DNA of 64,000 bases from Paragonimus westermani (GCA_008508345.1 QNGE01000840.1:11291-75290); one strand, 5' to 3'. Positions 34,651 through 45,504 are shown, counted from the first letter of the stretch. A program made the numbers and translations. Notes: generated from the letters alone by a model not told the origin.

Positions 34651-36140
34651 CAAGCTACAACGAATGTGAAGACTGTGATTGAACAAAGCATTTCGTTTCG
34701 GTACAACCCGTATGCGTTGGAGAATACTGGATGAAATTACGTAGTTCGTTTACGATAACCCAGACAAGACATTCGTGAAATGAGAGACAGTTCAGAAGTG
34801 TGGTTCATCTAATTAAGCCTTGACTTGATTGTAAGTTCACTAAACATGTATACAACCAAAAGCTGAGGCGCTGCTACCCTCTTAGATTACAGTCACGGCT
34901 TCAGCATAGTTATTTTGACATTCAACCAGAATGTTCATGCAAGAGTGGATGGATTAATTGGGCACTAAAAGTAAATTTGAAAGAAGTTCTATTTCGCAAC
35001 TTCCATTAACTACCGATATTGTAATGTCGCATCCTTTCTAAGGACGACGTTTAGAGAGACAACCATTGGTTTAAGACCAATTATTGACGGTATGGCTGTT
35101 ACTTATCGTGATAACCACTGCTAGATTACATGTCAATCAATGAAAATCGCAAGATTACTGACCTGTGACTCGACCGCCTCATAAATGATTACAGTGATGG
35201 CAGTTCTTTTAAATTTGAACTGTTAATGATTTATAGGTGTTCCGTCATTCGTAATTTCGTAAAGAATGTTCAAAAGGTGCTGCCCTTTAGCCTCGTTTCA
35301 TAAGCCGTCTGTCGTCTGCTGCTTGTCCGGAGTTAATTGGGAACACTGGTTCCGAAGTTGTTGACTGATATGCTTCGATTAGGCACTTTGAACGCCCCAT
35401 GCAGTAAGACCCACTTAGGCTGTGAACTCGAAAGTCCTCGAAGTCAAAGTGAACAGCCGGTAACTGGTATGATTTGGAGAAAACTACTAAGCATGTCGTG
35501 AGTATTGTATGGGTTGTAGCAGAGCAAACACAAGTGTACGAACTGCTGAACGTGAGTAGCGACTCGTCCAAAACATTCAACGTCAACTTAAAATCCGATT
35601 TACAATACAATAGATTTCAACACTGAAACCATCCTAGAATCTGTCGTCCAATAAAGGCAACCGTTTCAAATAGTGACGCTTCTGACATTATCGTTTTCTG
35701 CATCAGTCACACAAACACAACACCTGTACGTAGCATCAACGATCTTGGTGCATTAAAGCGCATAGCACACCTGGGATTACAAAAGATTTCAAAGTTTCTC
35801 GTCTCGATTCTGTTTCTAGTCTTAAGGAAGTGGGTTAATGAATCCTTTGGACCACTATATAAACAGATTCCGTAGTTCTTTTTTTATTCAGGTGGAGAGC
35901 AGGCGTTTAAAACCCTGAAAGTTAAGTGCAGTGTGACTTATGATTAACGTAGATAAGAGTGACGAGCCAGCTAATCTCGGTAAAGTATAACTATTGTCTG
36001 TTGCCCTGATGGTCATATAGAGCTCGATTGGTGATAAGTTGCGATCGCGTTTAGTCCGATTTGTGTTATAGTGTGATGTCCTCATTTTAACTGGGAAACG
36101 ATTTGACTAAATTGTCATTTTATTTGCTACTCGGGAAGAG
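34651..36140. other. AT-rich stretch without a supported gene
   Basis: The minus frame 35287-35610 (107 codons) is unassigned. No repeats recognised. Confidence 0.35.
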
Positions 36141-36325
36141 TGCGCAAAAATGGTTGATCAGGGCAGAAAAACTGATGCTGTTTTTGCAGAATTTTCTGAC
36201 AAGTTTGGCAGAGCAGACCTCTCAGTAATTTTTATGAAACACCTTGCATATGTTGTGGATTACCTTATGCTGTTAAGGCTATCTGATTATCCACACGATT
36301 ACCATTTTCAGTTGTGATCGGGACT
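36141..36325 (+). pseudogene. CR1-like RT scrap, first palm motif
   Basis: A 57-codon frame ending at 36323 reads MVDQGRKTDAVFAEFSDKF, which fits the --D-G-QTD-VFLDFSKAFD motif opening the RT palm, with the catalytic Asp changed to Glu and AFD changed. No further RT motif follows in good shape. It is too short to place in a family. Confidence 0.5.
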
Positions 36326-36329
36326 GTTT

Positions 36330-37570
36330 CAAATTGATACTGTACAAATAGCGGTGTAATTTCCATCTTGTACATCCTCAAGTTCGCACGGTTTGTCATT
36401 TCTGAGCTAGTAATATACAATGTTGACACCAAACCGAGGCTCACTTAACATCTTGACAGTGTTGGAGAAGCTGTAGGGTAACTTAATATGTTGTACTGTC
36501 AAGCTGTCTTTTGCTTAGACTAATCTCGACGTAATCCACTCCGATCAATCGGGTTGAGGTGAGTGCTTTCTGGAAGGCTAAATACTTCATATTACTATCC
36601 ATGATTGTGCCAATTTTAGTGTTTAATTTTGAACTGGTTATGGATACGTCTAAGGAATGCGGAAGTTTTATGCCATATAGTTTCTTTACTACGGTCTACA
36701 GTCCCATTCAGGAAATAAATGTCTCCAAAAATAGACAAGAAACTCCTTATAGTACAACGGGCATCCAAGAAGTTTTTGACATTCTGGTGGGCGAAATTGA
36801 AATTTTTCTGACATTACTCTCATGTAACGTGCCAAACATCAGCCACTGCTTTCGTCCTTGCCCCTGTTGTATCTCCTCACTGAATGTTATACTGCGCTAT
36901 CTAATTGGCGCATTTTATTAGTGGTTAAATATAAACCTATGAAGGTTTCAATATATTTTCTACTCGTACGGGAAGGTATTCGCGGACATGATATCTTTTT
37001 GTAATGCAAGTGTAATGCAAGTTTATCATGCTTCTGAAGCACACTTCTTCCGTTCAGTCTGCTGCTGTCTGAAATGTTAGAATTTTCACTGTTAGCTCAA
37101 TGGACAAACAGTATCATAAGACTGGAAAGTTTACACGAGTGGGTCAGCTACAGTCAACTTTGGGTGCTGTTCAAACTACATGGAAACCAAAATCCCCCAC
37201 TACACATCAGTAATATTATTATGCGTAGAAATAAATCATTTTTTAGTGTTCTTTACCCGAATAGAACTACTGTCAACCTATGCGATGCCTACATCCGGAT
37301 TGTAAGCTCTTTGGACGTGCATTTCTCACCAAGTGAATTATTTCTACTGCAGATCCTAAAAATGGGAGACCTACAGTACTTGTGTGTGTGTGTGCAGCAA
37401 TGTCGACAGGACCAGGGGCATGTATGCAATGAACTTCGTCTTCACTATACCATGATAATATCAGTTAAACTTGTGATATCTTAAAAAATCCATTTGCCGT
37501 GTCTAAGGTTTGTTTTGGATATTCACTGATATTGTACAACTCTAGGTGTCTCGGTGGTGGAACATGAATC
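36330..37570. other. AT-rich stretch with two unassigned frames
   Basis: Frames 36559-36921 (+, 120 codons, starting with a hydrophobic helix) and 37074-37484 (+, 136 codons) are longer than most in AT-rich DNA but resemble nothing I know and lack clear splice sites. They could be chance. Confidence 0.2.
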
Positions 37571-37574
37571 GGAT

Positions 37575-38350
37575 TGAACCTGTTGATGTTGCGTCAGCTT
37601 TTTGGTTGTGCCACGTCCATGTGATGATTTACGGGCGGATCTAAGGGAAGTTGTATGGGTAGTTGAAAACAAGTTAGCGGAACACTGACGGCCGCAAGTC
37701 GCGATACCACAATCTTATCCAAGTAAGTCCTACTCATTCTAGGGTATTTAGTAACTCACCTAAAGGCAAATCCTTGAACCGGACTTCCTGGAAGTCCGCA
37801 ATCTGGATTTTTGTGCGAAGGTTGCGCAGCTGTAAATCTAAGCGCGTGGCGCGCAAAGGCTCTGTAATTGCCACAGGTCATGGAGAACTGGCCATATGGC
37901 TTTGCAAAGAATGTGGCCGCCACTGTAGTGACCATCTGAAATTGGCATACTCGTAGTGCACCGTGAAAGAAATGATGGCGAATGCTTTAGACACAAGCGA
38001 GATAAGTCAATCATTTATTTCTTTTCGCTGGTATCAGAGGATGACACCCCTCCCCACCGGCTCTTATTTTCTGAAATTCGGATCACGATAGCCTACTACT
38101 TTTTCTGACTTCAACTTTGTTAGTCCATTTTGTGTTGTACTTTGGATTCGCTCTCAGTTTATGTTTAAATTTATTTTTTTCTCTCATCGTCCGGTAAGTC
38201 AATTGCTTTTTCTAAGGCCAAAAAACATCCATTCATAAGCCTCTTGGTATTAATGTTTTGAGTTTACACCGGATACGTGGTTTGTGTAGATGGCTCCGTG
38301 AACCGTGCACCGTGAAACACCTGTGTTGGTGTTTTCATACAACCGAAATT
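37575..38350 (+). pseudogene. Endonuclease-RT family C-terminal end and 3' tail
   Basis: A frame near 37635-37690 reads LRADLREVVWVVENKLAEH, like the D--TWR--V--GA---E--R segment that closes this family. At 37900-37956, LCKECGRHCSDHLKLAYS resembles its zinc finger end (CGIGCASHSSLVGHQRTH in the copy at 28350) with the His pair lost. Downstream, 38240-38282 matches the tail at 28805-28860, ending in GGATACGTGGT. The three weak signals in the right order support a 3'-end relic. Confidence 0.45.
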
Positions 38351-39489
38351 AGGGTTTGACAGCTTTGAGTAACTGATTAGCTAGTCGAAACGAGTGCCTT
38401 AAATCGTCTGTGTACGAATAGGCTGTTTCTAATTGGCCCCATCATACATCCACTATCTGGCACGGTAATAGTTGCTTCGTTTAGTTCATTTTCCGACGTC
38501 ACATTTCGGTAGAGTTGGGTAGATATTGAGGACAGAGGAAGTGAGTTCGTGTATTCACACTGTAGTAGAAAATGAACCCCATAAAGGACTTCGAAATCCC
38601 GCATTTTTATGCCGGCCGACGTCCATGTTATTGCGTTTCGTACAGCGTAAAATATTGTTGATTATTCTTCATAATGGGTGGATAAAAATCGATGAAGTGG
38701 CTGCTAGATACCTGGGTATTTTTTCGAAGGTGTTTCTACCTACACACACTGGATCACCCCGGTATTGTAGCATACAGGTTGAATGAGGTTGAAGCCATTC
38801 ATTTTCAGTACCGGGCGTGCATACTGGGTCGTAGTACACTTTCCCAATCAGTAAACAACTTGACAAATAACTTGTGGTCCTGAAGAGGATGCGACGGTAA
38901 CAACTATCAGCCATGGTGGGAAGAAAGGTCACACATTCTTCCCAGTGGACATTGTTTACACCACCAGTACATGTTCTCCCATTTATTCGGACTATTATTC
39001 AAAAATCAGCTCATTAGACTGTGACGTAAACGTTTTTATTTGTTCAAAAGACAGTAAATTAATGCGCATGCGGTGTGGTCCAACTGTAGAGGAAATTGTA
39101 AACATAATTGAACGAAGCGAAGGTGTTTGAGTGTATGTTAAACTTCAGAGCCGACAAGAAACCACGTCTGCTAGACAGAACGTAACAAAGATTTTTAAAA
39201 AAGTGTAATAATAGAACCAACTATGGTCATCTTTATATCGTAATCCTTCAAGAATTCACAGAAGAACAACAATGCAAGTTTGGTCATATTAATCTAATCA
39301 TTTGTATAGAGGAAACTGTGTTGGGTATTGAAAGATAACATCATTTTTTGACGGTAACAAACAAGCAATATAACTTTCACAGAGTAAGATAAAATAAGTG
39401 CCACATGCGTCATATCAGAAAAGAAAAAGGATTGAGAGAAAAAATTTGGATTTCTAACAACTGCTGAACACTGATTGCTAGTATGATGT
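38351..39489. other. No supported gene
   Basis: Overlapping plus and minus frames at 38526-38932 show no domain. Nothing else is seen. Confidence 0.35.
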
Positions 39490-39600
39490 TTACGTTGCTG
39501 GAGCAGCAACTTTGGTTTTGGTGAATCCCAAACTGGTTTGGTTGAAAACGACACTGCCCAAATTACCGTAACTTTCGATGATAATGTCTCCACTTGAAAA
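39490..39600 (-). other. Candidate host terminal exon
   Basis: On the minus strand a strong acceptor (a T-rich tract then CACTTTAG, at 39601-39619) is followed by an open frame of 36 codons ending in TAA at 39490-39492. The peptide contains GDIIIESYGNLGSVVF and ends FTKTKVAAPAT, natural in composition and unlike antisense or AT-rich translation. It would be the last coding exon of a gene whose upstream exons lie at higher coordinates. I cannot name the protein. It could still be chance, since the exon is short. Confidence 0.35.
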
Positions 39601-40600
39601 CTAAAGTGAAAAAAGTGGTAAAAGATCACCCTGTTTTCTTCGTATACAAATGGCACCAAATTTGAAGTTAAAATTGGCTGATTATCAACTTTTATGAGTA
39701 GCTAAAACTGTGGTCGCATAATCTGAATTCGAGACAGCGCATTTGTATACGATCTTTACTAATTTCTTTGACTTACTGAGTATTACCGGGGGGGGGGGAA
39801 GATCTTCGATTGTAGGCTACAATCATCGTGTGGGTGAGGGAGCATTATATGTCCAAGGGCTGTCGCGTTTAAAAATTCTAGTCCGGATAAAGCTAGTCGC
39901 AAGCGGCTCTGTGTTATCAAGCCACTTTTGAGAAAGAAACCCTGACTACTCACGTTGGATTTTAATTATCGGTAACAAATATTGAGAACAAAAGTCTATG
40001 ACATCAGTGGGTACAACACTTGTGTTGGTATGATATGGATAAATGGTCACATTGTCTGATTGTTGGATCGGATACAGATACAACACTGATAAGCTTCCTT
40101 GTTGAATGAGTTAGGCAAGTAGTAAGTCTAACAGAAAATAACAGGCTAGCTATCAAGAAAGGCAGATTCTGTGATAAACAAATCCATCATAGAACCACTG
40201 TAAAACGCAGTGCACCACTGTTTCTTGAAAGCTATACTGGTGAGTCCTAACACGTGAGTGTCACACCTGTGCATCCACAATCTCTTCTCACATTCTGAAG
40301 GACGGTTGTCAGTTACGCAGTAAGTGGCACTCAACTATACAGAAGTTTTGTATTACAGGCTGCGGTATCTGAAATCAGTCCCCATTGTTAGAATCCCAAC
40401 AAGACATGCCTTACCGGTTGTCAGTACTTCGTTTATAAACTGTCACTGGCATACCCCAATGTAAACTGAAATTTAAACTGAACATTAAACATGATTCCCA
40501 AAAGATGATCTAGTAATTCACGAACAGACCACGAGGAAAACACGAAGTATGCAAATTACTGAGAACTGGAAGTTTCCTCAAAGTTCTCTTAGGCTCTCAA
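39601..40600. other. AT-rich stretch; 11-base G run
   Basis: A run of eleven G lies at 39788-39798. No gene or repeat was recognised. Confidence 0.45.
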
Positions 40601-40607
40601 GGTCCAC

Positions 40608-40859
40608 CTAATATGCACACAAAATAACCCCTAAATCGCGGCTGCACTCATTGACTCTTATATGGTTCGTGGCTGGCGGAAGTAGAGTATGTTTGCGTTC
40701 CGATGTGCATTTAAATTTGTCCAGAATTATGGTGGTCATGTTCAAATGACCGACAAATTGCTGACACGTGGCGTGCAAGAGAAGTTGGAAATATAAAAAA
40801 AACAGCCAAGTTCGTGGGCAACATAATTGAAGAGACATGACAGCCTTAAACATTTCCAT
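40608..40859 (-). pseudogene. CR1-like RT scrap with DLGV motif
   Basis: The end of this 83-codon frame reads LDKFKCTSERKHTLLPPATN then HIRVNECSRDLGVIL. It fits the segment after motif C of CR1-like RTs (N--KC-----RK------Y-I-----V---RDLGV-L). The RDLGVIL block is the strongest part. No palm motif is visible upstream. Confidence 0.5.
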
Positions 40860-40869
40860 AAGAGTTTAG

Positions 40870-41408
40870 TTAGTTTAAATAAACGTCAGTTTAGAATATA
40901 GGTGATTTTTGAGAGAAGAGTACCTAGAATTATTTACCCCCAAGAACACTTTATTTGAGAGTGATAAAATTTTGATGTGCTCACGAACTCAGTCCTGAGG
41001 TTTCTTACGTGTATACCTTCGAGCATAGAGCGACAGGAAAGCAAACTACTCGGGACCACAGGGAGATGTACGTTTTGCACGACTTTCCAGATATGAAGCA
41101 TTTGGATAGACGAATAGAAATATACCTTGGGTCTCAGTGATAAAGAGACACGGAGTATTTGCGATAAGATTCACGAAAATCCGCCTCAGAGTGCAGCCGC
41201 AATCCAGGAGTTCTGGTTCCCGCAGACTGATTCCATTTGTACATGCATGACCACGTCGCCTTGAGTAGACACTATTTACATTCTCGGTAACCACTGGTTT
41301 ACACTTTTCACCAACATATTGGTTTCGAGGTGTGAACTGAGCAGACACTTCGTGACGGAATGAATGTTTCGCTGATGATTGATATTCAGCGAGCACGATT
41401 AACCAATG
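40870..41408 (-). other. Unassigned open frame ending in the foldback arm
   Basis: The minus frame 41046-41453 (135 codons) overlaps the left arm of the foldback at its start, so its first codons cannot be a gene. The part at 41130-41360 is protein-like and has an AG site (CTGCTCAG) near 41341 and a possible donor (CCCAAG then GTATAT) near 41127. I list it only as a possible host exon. Confidence 0.2.
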
Positions 41409-41807
41409 ATTTTCAAGTTGACCATCACTCACATTTGATTGCAGCCTTCGCATTCAGATAGACTTTGCAGCCAGCCTCTTTCGAAAAGAAGCACTAGACT
41501 CGGGTTTCGTTCTCATTAGAGCTCATCAGTAGTACATATCCTTGCCACGGCCGCTATTTGAACTCCGGACATTCCAATCATGAGGCAACCGTTTTAACCA
41601 CTGCGGCATTGATCTCACATTAGGCACGACCGAATTATTAAATCTGAACGTTCAACCACTCTCACTTGTGAGCATTGATCACTACTGATGAGCTCTAATG
41701 AGAGCGAAACTCGAGTCTAGTGCTTCTTTTCGAAAGGGACCGGCTGGAAAGTCTATCTGAATGCGCGAACACTGCGATCAAATGTGAGTGATGGTCAACT
41801 TGAAAAT
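41409..41807. mobile_element. Foldback element with about 124-bp arms and a tRNA-like centre
   Basis: The arms 41409-41532 and 41681-41807 are reverse complements with only a few differences; both contain TCTTTTCGAAA-type and CTAATGAGAGC-type blocks. The 148-bp centre, read on the minus strand (about 41620-41545), has CCGCAGTGGTTAAAACGG, like a tRNA A box, and GAGTTCAAATAGC, like a B box, flanked by TGCC and GGCA, so it looks like a decayed tRNA or SINE head. A second, collapsed copy lies at 50363-50584. No protein is coded. The target duplication is not clear. Confidence 0.75.
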
Positions 41808-41991
41808 AAACCAAAACCCCGACTACTCATCAGTGACCAATGATTGTTGGCCAAATACTATGAGAAGCTTCTACAGATGGCATCCGCTGGTTGACATGTT
41901 GAAAAAGCCTCGAATGCTGTGAGGGAGTCGGAAATATTCAGTGAAACTATAGAGTATTGCACATATTTTCATAGTTTGTTTCATTTTTATA

Positions 41992-42007
41992 TACAGTCTA
42001 CACCAGT
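41992..42007. repeat. Target-site duplication, left copy
   Basis: The 16 bases TACAGTCTACACCAGT occur here and at 42421-42436, exactly bounding the dimeric tRNA-SINE. Direct repeats of this size are typical of LINE-driven retroposition. Confidence 0.85.
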
Positions 42008-42087
42008 GGCTTCGTAGCTCAGCTGGTAGAGCGCTTGCCGCGTTGAGGCATGCTGTGTCTGTCACTGGTTCGAATCCAGCCGAAGCC
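42008..42087 (+). ncRNA. tRNA-like SINE head, copy 1
   Basis: The acceptor stem GGCTTCG pairs perfectly with CGAAGCC at the end. A D-arm (GCTC...GAGC) and a T-arm with CTGGTTCGAATCCAG give good A and B boxes for RNA polymerase III. The anticodon region is abnormal: a TGCC/GGCA stem closes a loop without T at position 33, followed by an oversized variable part, so this is not a working tRNA gene. Confidence 0.75.
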
Positions 42088-42314
42088 CTGACTTTTCACA
42101 GTTGGGTCTCATCTAAATTCATAAATCTGCCACACACTACTTATTAGTAATACAATTTCTATGCTCAGCAGTGGCGTTGGTGGATTCCAGCGTGAACTGT
42201 TTGAGAAATCCTGCCGGGGCAGTTGATCCCCTGAATCGTTTGGTGGATTCCATATGAGACAGTGGGACGGGTGGGTAACAGAGTCCAAATGTGAAATTTC
42301 CGAGCTCCCGGTGT

Positions 42315-42394
42315 GGCTTCGTAGCTCAGCTGGTAGAGCGCTCGCCGGGTTGAGGCATGCTGTGTCTGTCGCTGGTTCGAATCCAGTCGAAGCC
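42315..42394 (+). ncRNA. tRNA-like SINE head, copy 2
   Basis: This is the same 80-base structure as copy 1, with the same acceptor stem and an identical B box (GGTTCGAATCC). Changes are confined to a few bases in the anticodon arm and before the B box. Confidence 0.75.
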
Positions 42395-42420
42395 CTGACT
42401 TTTCACAGTTGGGTCTCATC

Positions 42421-42436
42421 TACAGTCTACACCAGT
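42421..42436. repeat. Target-site duplication, right copy
   Basis: An exact copy of 41992-42007; after it the LTR sequence continues. Confidence 0.85.
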
Positions 42437-42619
42437 TGCCCCTGTACAAAATGAACACCACTTGCTTGGATTGACTTGACTTGACAGTATACTTTCGGTT
42501 TTTCTGTTTCGTTTAGATCATGGTTACTCATAGTGAGCTGTTCAACGAGAGCCTTGCGAATTGACCTTCCTATAGGGTTAGCCCGACATGACACGAGCAC
42601 ACAGCCATTTTAAGTCTTT

Positions 42620-43500
42620 TCCCCATGTCTCATGCAAGTATTCGTGCCACCGTCAAGCTGACATTAGACCGATCTGCATGGCTGAACATGCACAGGAACA
42701 TACGAGAATGGGCGGAAACTCGCCTTGACTGTCAACGCAGCAGTCCACCTGCACATTCGCTAACCCCAACGCACTTTTCACTCATGCCCATGTTGACATA
42801 GTCGGGCCGTTGCCATATTCAAAAGGTCATCAGTACATTGTAACGTGCGTTGCCCGTTTCACCAAACATCCAGTGGCCAAAGCTCTCCCAATAAAGATAC
42901 CGAAGCAGTTGTGCGAGCGTTCGTGGAGGGGTGGATCTCAAACTATGGTGTCCCAACGACTGTAACCACTGGTGGAGGCACACAGTTTTTAATCAACGCT
43001 GTTCATAAACCTCAGCCGGTTACTCGGAGTTGACCGTATTAAAACCACCGCATACCATCTGGCAGCAAATGGTTCGGTCGAACGCTTCTATCGTCAATCG
43101 AAGGCCGCTTTAAAAGCCCAGCTAGACCCCCGGCGTTGGACTGATCACTTACCCTTTGTCATGCTTGGAATCCGATCGACTGTTAAAGAAAACATTTGTT
43201 GCATGACCGCAAGATTATTTTACGGCGCGACACTGTTTCCCCTATGAACTGTTTTTTAAGTCGAATGCCGGCCAAACCAACTTTGATGCTACTACCTTCG
43301 TGTAGCACTTCATATACCCATGGCGAAAATCCGGCCCCAGCCTGCGAGGTTAAGCAACAAACAGGAACAAAATCATTGCAATATGGACTTTTGTGTTTTT
43401 TCGTTCTTGTCGACGCCGTTAAGGCCTGTCTGCAAAAACTATATCCCAGACCACTCCGTGTGACCCGTGTGATCCCAACGGATCCAATGGTGCAGTGAGC
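42620..43500 (+). pseudogene. gypsy integrase relic of the small LTR element
   Basis: The order of blocks is that of the intact integrase at 15375-16517. Near 42620-42735: SIRATVKLTLDRSAWLNMHR and LDCQRS (zinc finger, first His positions decayed). Near 42795: HVDIVGPLPYSKGHQYIVT (first catalytic Asp). Near 42910-42990 in another frame: VVRAFVEGWISNYGVPTTV then TTGGGTQF, so the second catalytic Asp became Gly. Near 43045-43190: TTAYHLAANGSVERFYRQSK (catalytic Glu present) and RRWTDHLPFVMLGIRSTVKE. Near 43405: VLVDAVKACLQKLYPRPLRV, the GPF/Y-type end. At least three frameshifts are present. It lies between two related LTRs. Confidence 0.8.
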
Positions 43501-43763
43501 TTTGATATACTTGAAGATGCTCATTGCTAGCCCCATCTTGATCCTTCTATCTCTTCTAAGGTTGATCTTACCCCTAATAATTCGCAATCCACGCATCCCG
43601 TGTTTAACGAACAGCCCGTGCGTCTTCAGTCCAACCCGAAACCCCTCTTGGTCGTTTCCGCACCCGGTCAGGCTGAAAGGTCAGATTGCCAACAGTTTTC
43701 AAGTGGTATGCTCAACTTTTCTTCACTTTCATCGAGCATCTTCAAAGCTCTAAGAGGGAGTCC

Positions 43764-43960
43764 TGTAGGACATTGTATATATCTCCTTAATTCACTGTTT
43801 TTCCACACAGTTTACACTAGCTCTTCTTGTATAAATGAGCACCACTTCCTTGAATTGATTCGATTTGGCAATACACGTTTTGTGCGCGCGTCTCGTCTCC
43901 TTGGTTCTCTTGTTCCGCTAACACCGGGGTTACCTACAGCGTTGTGCAATGGCTATTTGT
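43764..43960 (+). repeat. 3' LTR of the small gypsy element
   Basis: A purine tract (TAAGAGGGAG, 43751-43760) precedes TGTAGGACATTG at 43764. The next 130 bases line up with the interrupted 5' LTR. The right end is not certain; no target duplication was found. Confidence 0.5.
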
Positions 43961-43969
43961 GTTCATACC

Positions 43970-45325
43970 TTTGTATATGGCTAGTTCCTTACAAATTTCT
44001 CTGAAATGTGCCAGAAGAAAACGCCCTCTATTGCAAATGTGAAAGCTACTCAAAATAAACCCAAACTCCACTTTACCAGTCATGATTTAGTGTGTTGGGA
44101 AAGGTTAAATCGATAAGAACCAAATTCTTTGAAAACGCCAATAATCATGTGAGTTCCCTATTTGGTGTGTATGGGCTTCAGTTCCATACAATTTAAGATG
44201 GAATGGTTTTTGTTCAGTAAACTACGAACGAACGCAATTAATCTACGCGCAAATTCAGAGAGCTGTATGCGAAACGGTGTCGATAATTGCTCACCTATTA
44301 CGAAATTTTTCATTGTCCTCCAAAAATACGCCAACAGTCATCGTAAAGTACTACTAAGTGGATGGGTAACTCTTAATCTAAAGAATATCATGCACGCTTC
44401 ATCCAAGTTTCGAGTGATAAATGCGTGGTTGAAGACTTAAATACATTTGTAATGAAGCTCGAAACAAATAGCTACTAAATATCACCCAGCTGATAAAATA
44501 TAAAAACCAGTCAAGTGCATGCTATTGAAAGAATCCCGTTTCAGTAACACAAAAGAAAACAAAGTTTCGAGCTACTCAGCTTTGAAAAGTGTAGTAAGTG
44601 CAGGTGTTTTCTACACACTGGTTAGGCGCACACTTTGTAAGCACTGGTAATTTTCTTAGGCTTTGGGCAGAGACACGGTTTTCAGCCAGGTTGATTTCCA
44701 TTAACTAAGGAAGATTATTGTAAGATCAGTGAAACGGCGCAAAAGATTAAATAGCAAACACAACTTACTATTGTCTCTCGTTAGCTGACTGTTCCCTGGT
44801 TTTCAAGGAGCGAGGGCAGTGTATAGTTTTCTCACGATAATCAAGACATTTACTCTGGCATATATCACGCTGAAGCATACCACATTCATAAAATGGTAGA
44901 CCGCCCTCAACAGTAGGCTGTTATCAACTAAATTACCACAAATCCTATTTTCTCGAGTTTTGGTAGACGTGACTGATGATAACGTACGCGACCATGGTAT
45001 GGTGAAGGCCGTTCATCCTAACGAAAACAATATGATAATGCGGCATAAACTTTCAAGGTTCTATCGAATTTTGTTTCCGTTGCTCACAACGACATATTGT
45101 GTTAAATGCCCAACTGAATTCCAATAAAACTACAACAAATCCAGAATATCACAAAGCGGACGATTTGATCAGGGCTATTTCTCAGACCAACATTGTTCAG
45201 TGTAGAAATATCGATCATTTTAAGTGCCTAAAATTAAACAGAATCAAATAAGTCCTCCATCCCCTTGCAATTCGTCCTTTCTTCATATGATATAGTTTGG
45301 CTTGCTTGGCGAGTTGGACAGTGGA
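43970..45325. other. AT-rich stretch without a gene
   Basis: At 44040-44090 a stretch beginning CTCAAAATAAACCCAAACTC resembles the right flank of the foldback at 41800-41850. Frames such as 44162-44440 (+) show no domain. Confidence 0.35.
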
Positions 45326-45329
45326 TGTT

Positions 45330-45500
45330 ATACTTGAGAAAGGTTGTAATGCACACGAGTCAGTAAACACTAAAACCATAGTTTCAAGGTTCAGTTCACG
45401 TCTTTTGGAGCACGGTATACTATATGATAAGCACTGTCATCAACGAGGATCCTGTTGGTTTTTAGGAAATCCCGCCACTGGCTTCGATCGAGGGTGCTAG
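45330..45500 (+). pseudogene. CR1-like RT scrap, fingers region
   Basis: The end of this frame reads KTIVSRFSSRLLEHGILYDK then HCHQRGSCWF, fitting the -I----LL-HL--H-LL---QHGF--GRSC block that opens CR1-like RTs. The QHGF part is damaged. A single block only, so the call is moderate. Confidence 0.45.
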
Positions 45501-45504
45501 AAGA

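Larger units (their letters stand above)
42008..42420 (+). mobile_element. Dimeric tRNA-derived SINE with 16-bp target duplication
   Basis: The insertion starts exactly with a tRNA-like unit (42008-42087), continues with the tail CTGACTTTTCACAGTTGGGT to 42114, a linker of about 200 bp, a second tRNA-like unit (42315-42394) and the same tail to 42420. The two tRNA-like units differ at only a few positions. SINEs are copied by the reverse transcriptase of a partner LINE; the tail should match that LINE. The linker block near 42235-42262 (GGTGGATTCCATATGAG) is also present at 62670-62690. Confidence 0.8.
41948..42620 (+). repeat. 5' LTR of a small gypsy element, interrupted by a SINE
   Basis: Without the inserted block 42008-42436, the sequence from about 41948 to 42520 lines up with the 3' LTR at 43764: ATTGCACATAT against ATTGTATATAT, ACAGTCTACACCAG against CAGTTTACACTAG, and ATGAACACCACTTGCTTGG against ATGAGCACCACTTCCTTGA. 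Divergence is large, so the element is old. The right edge is uncertain; integrase likeness begins near 42620, so gag, protease and RT are gone. Confidence 0.55.

Noticed and set aside
39788..39798. G run as a G-quadruplex
   Set aside because: One run of eleven G without neighbouring G tracts; possibly a sequencing artefact.
42008..42087. Functional tRNA gene
   Set aside because: The acceptor stem and A/B boxes are good, but the anticodon loop lacks T at position 33, the variable region is too long and a second copy with a shared tail lies within a duplicated-site insertion; this is a SINE head.
43183..43596. 137-codon minus frame as a host gene
   Set aside because: The plus strand carries collinear integrase blocks across the same bases, so this is its antisense shadow.
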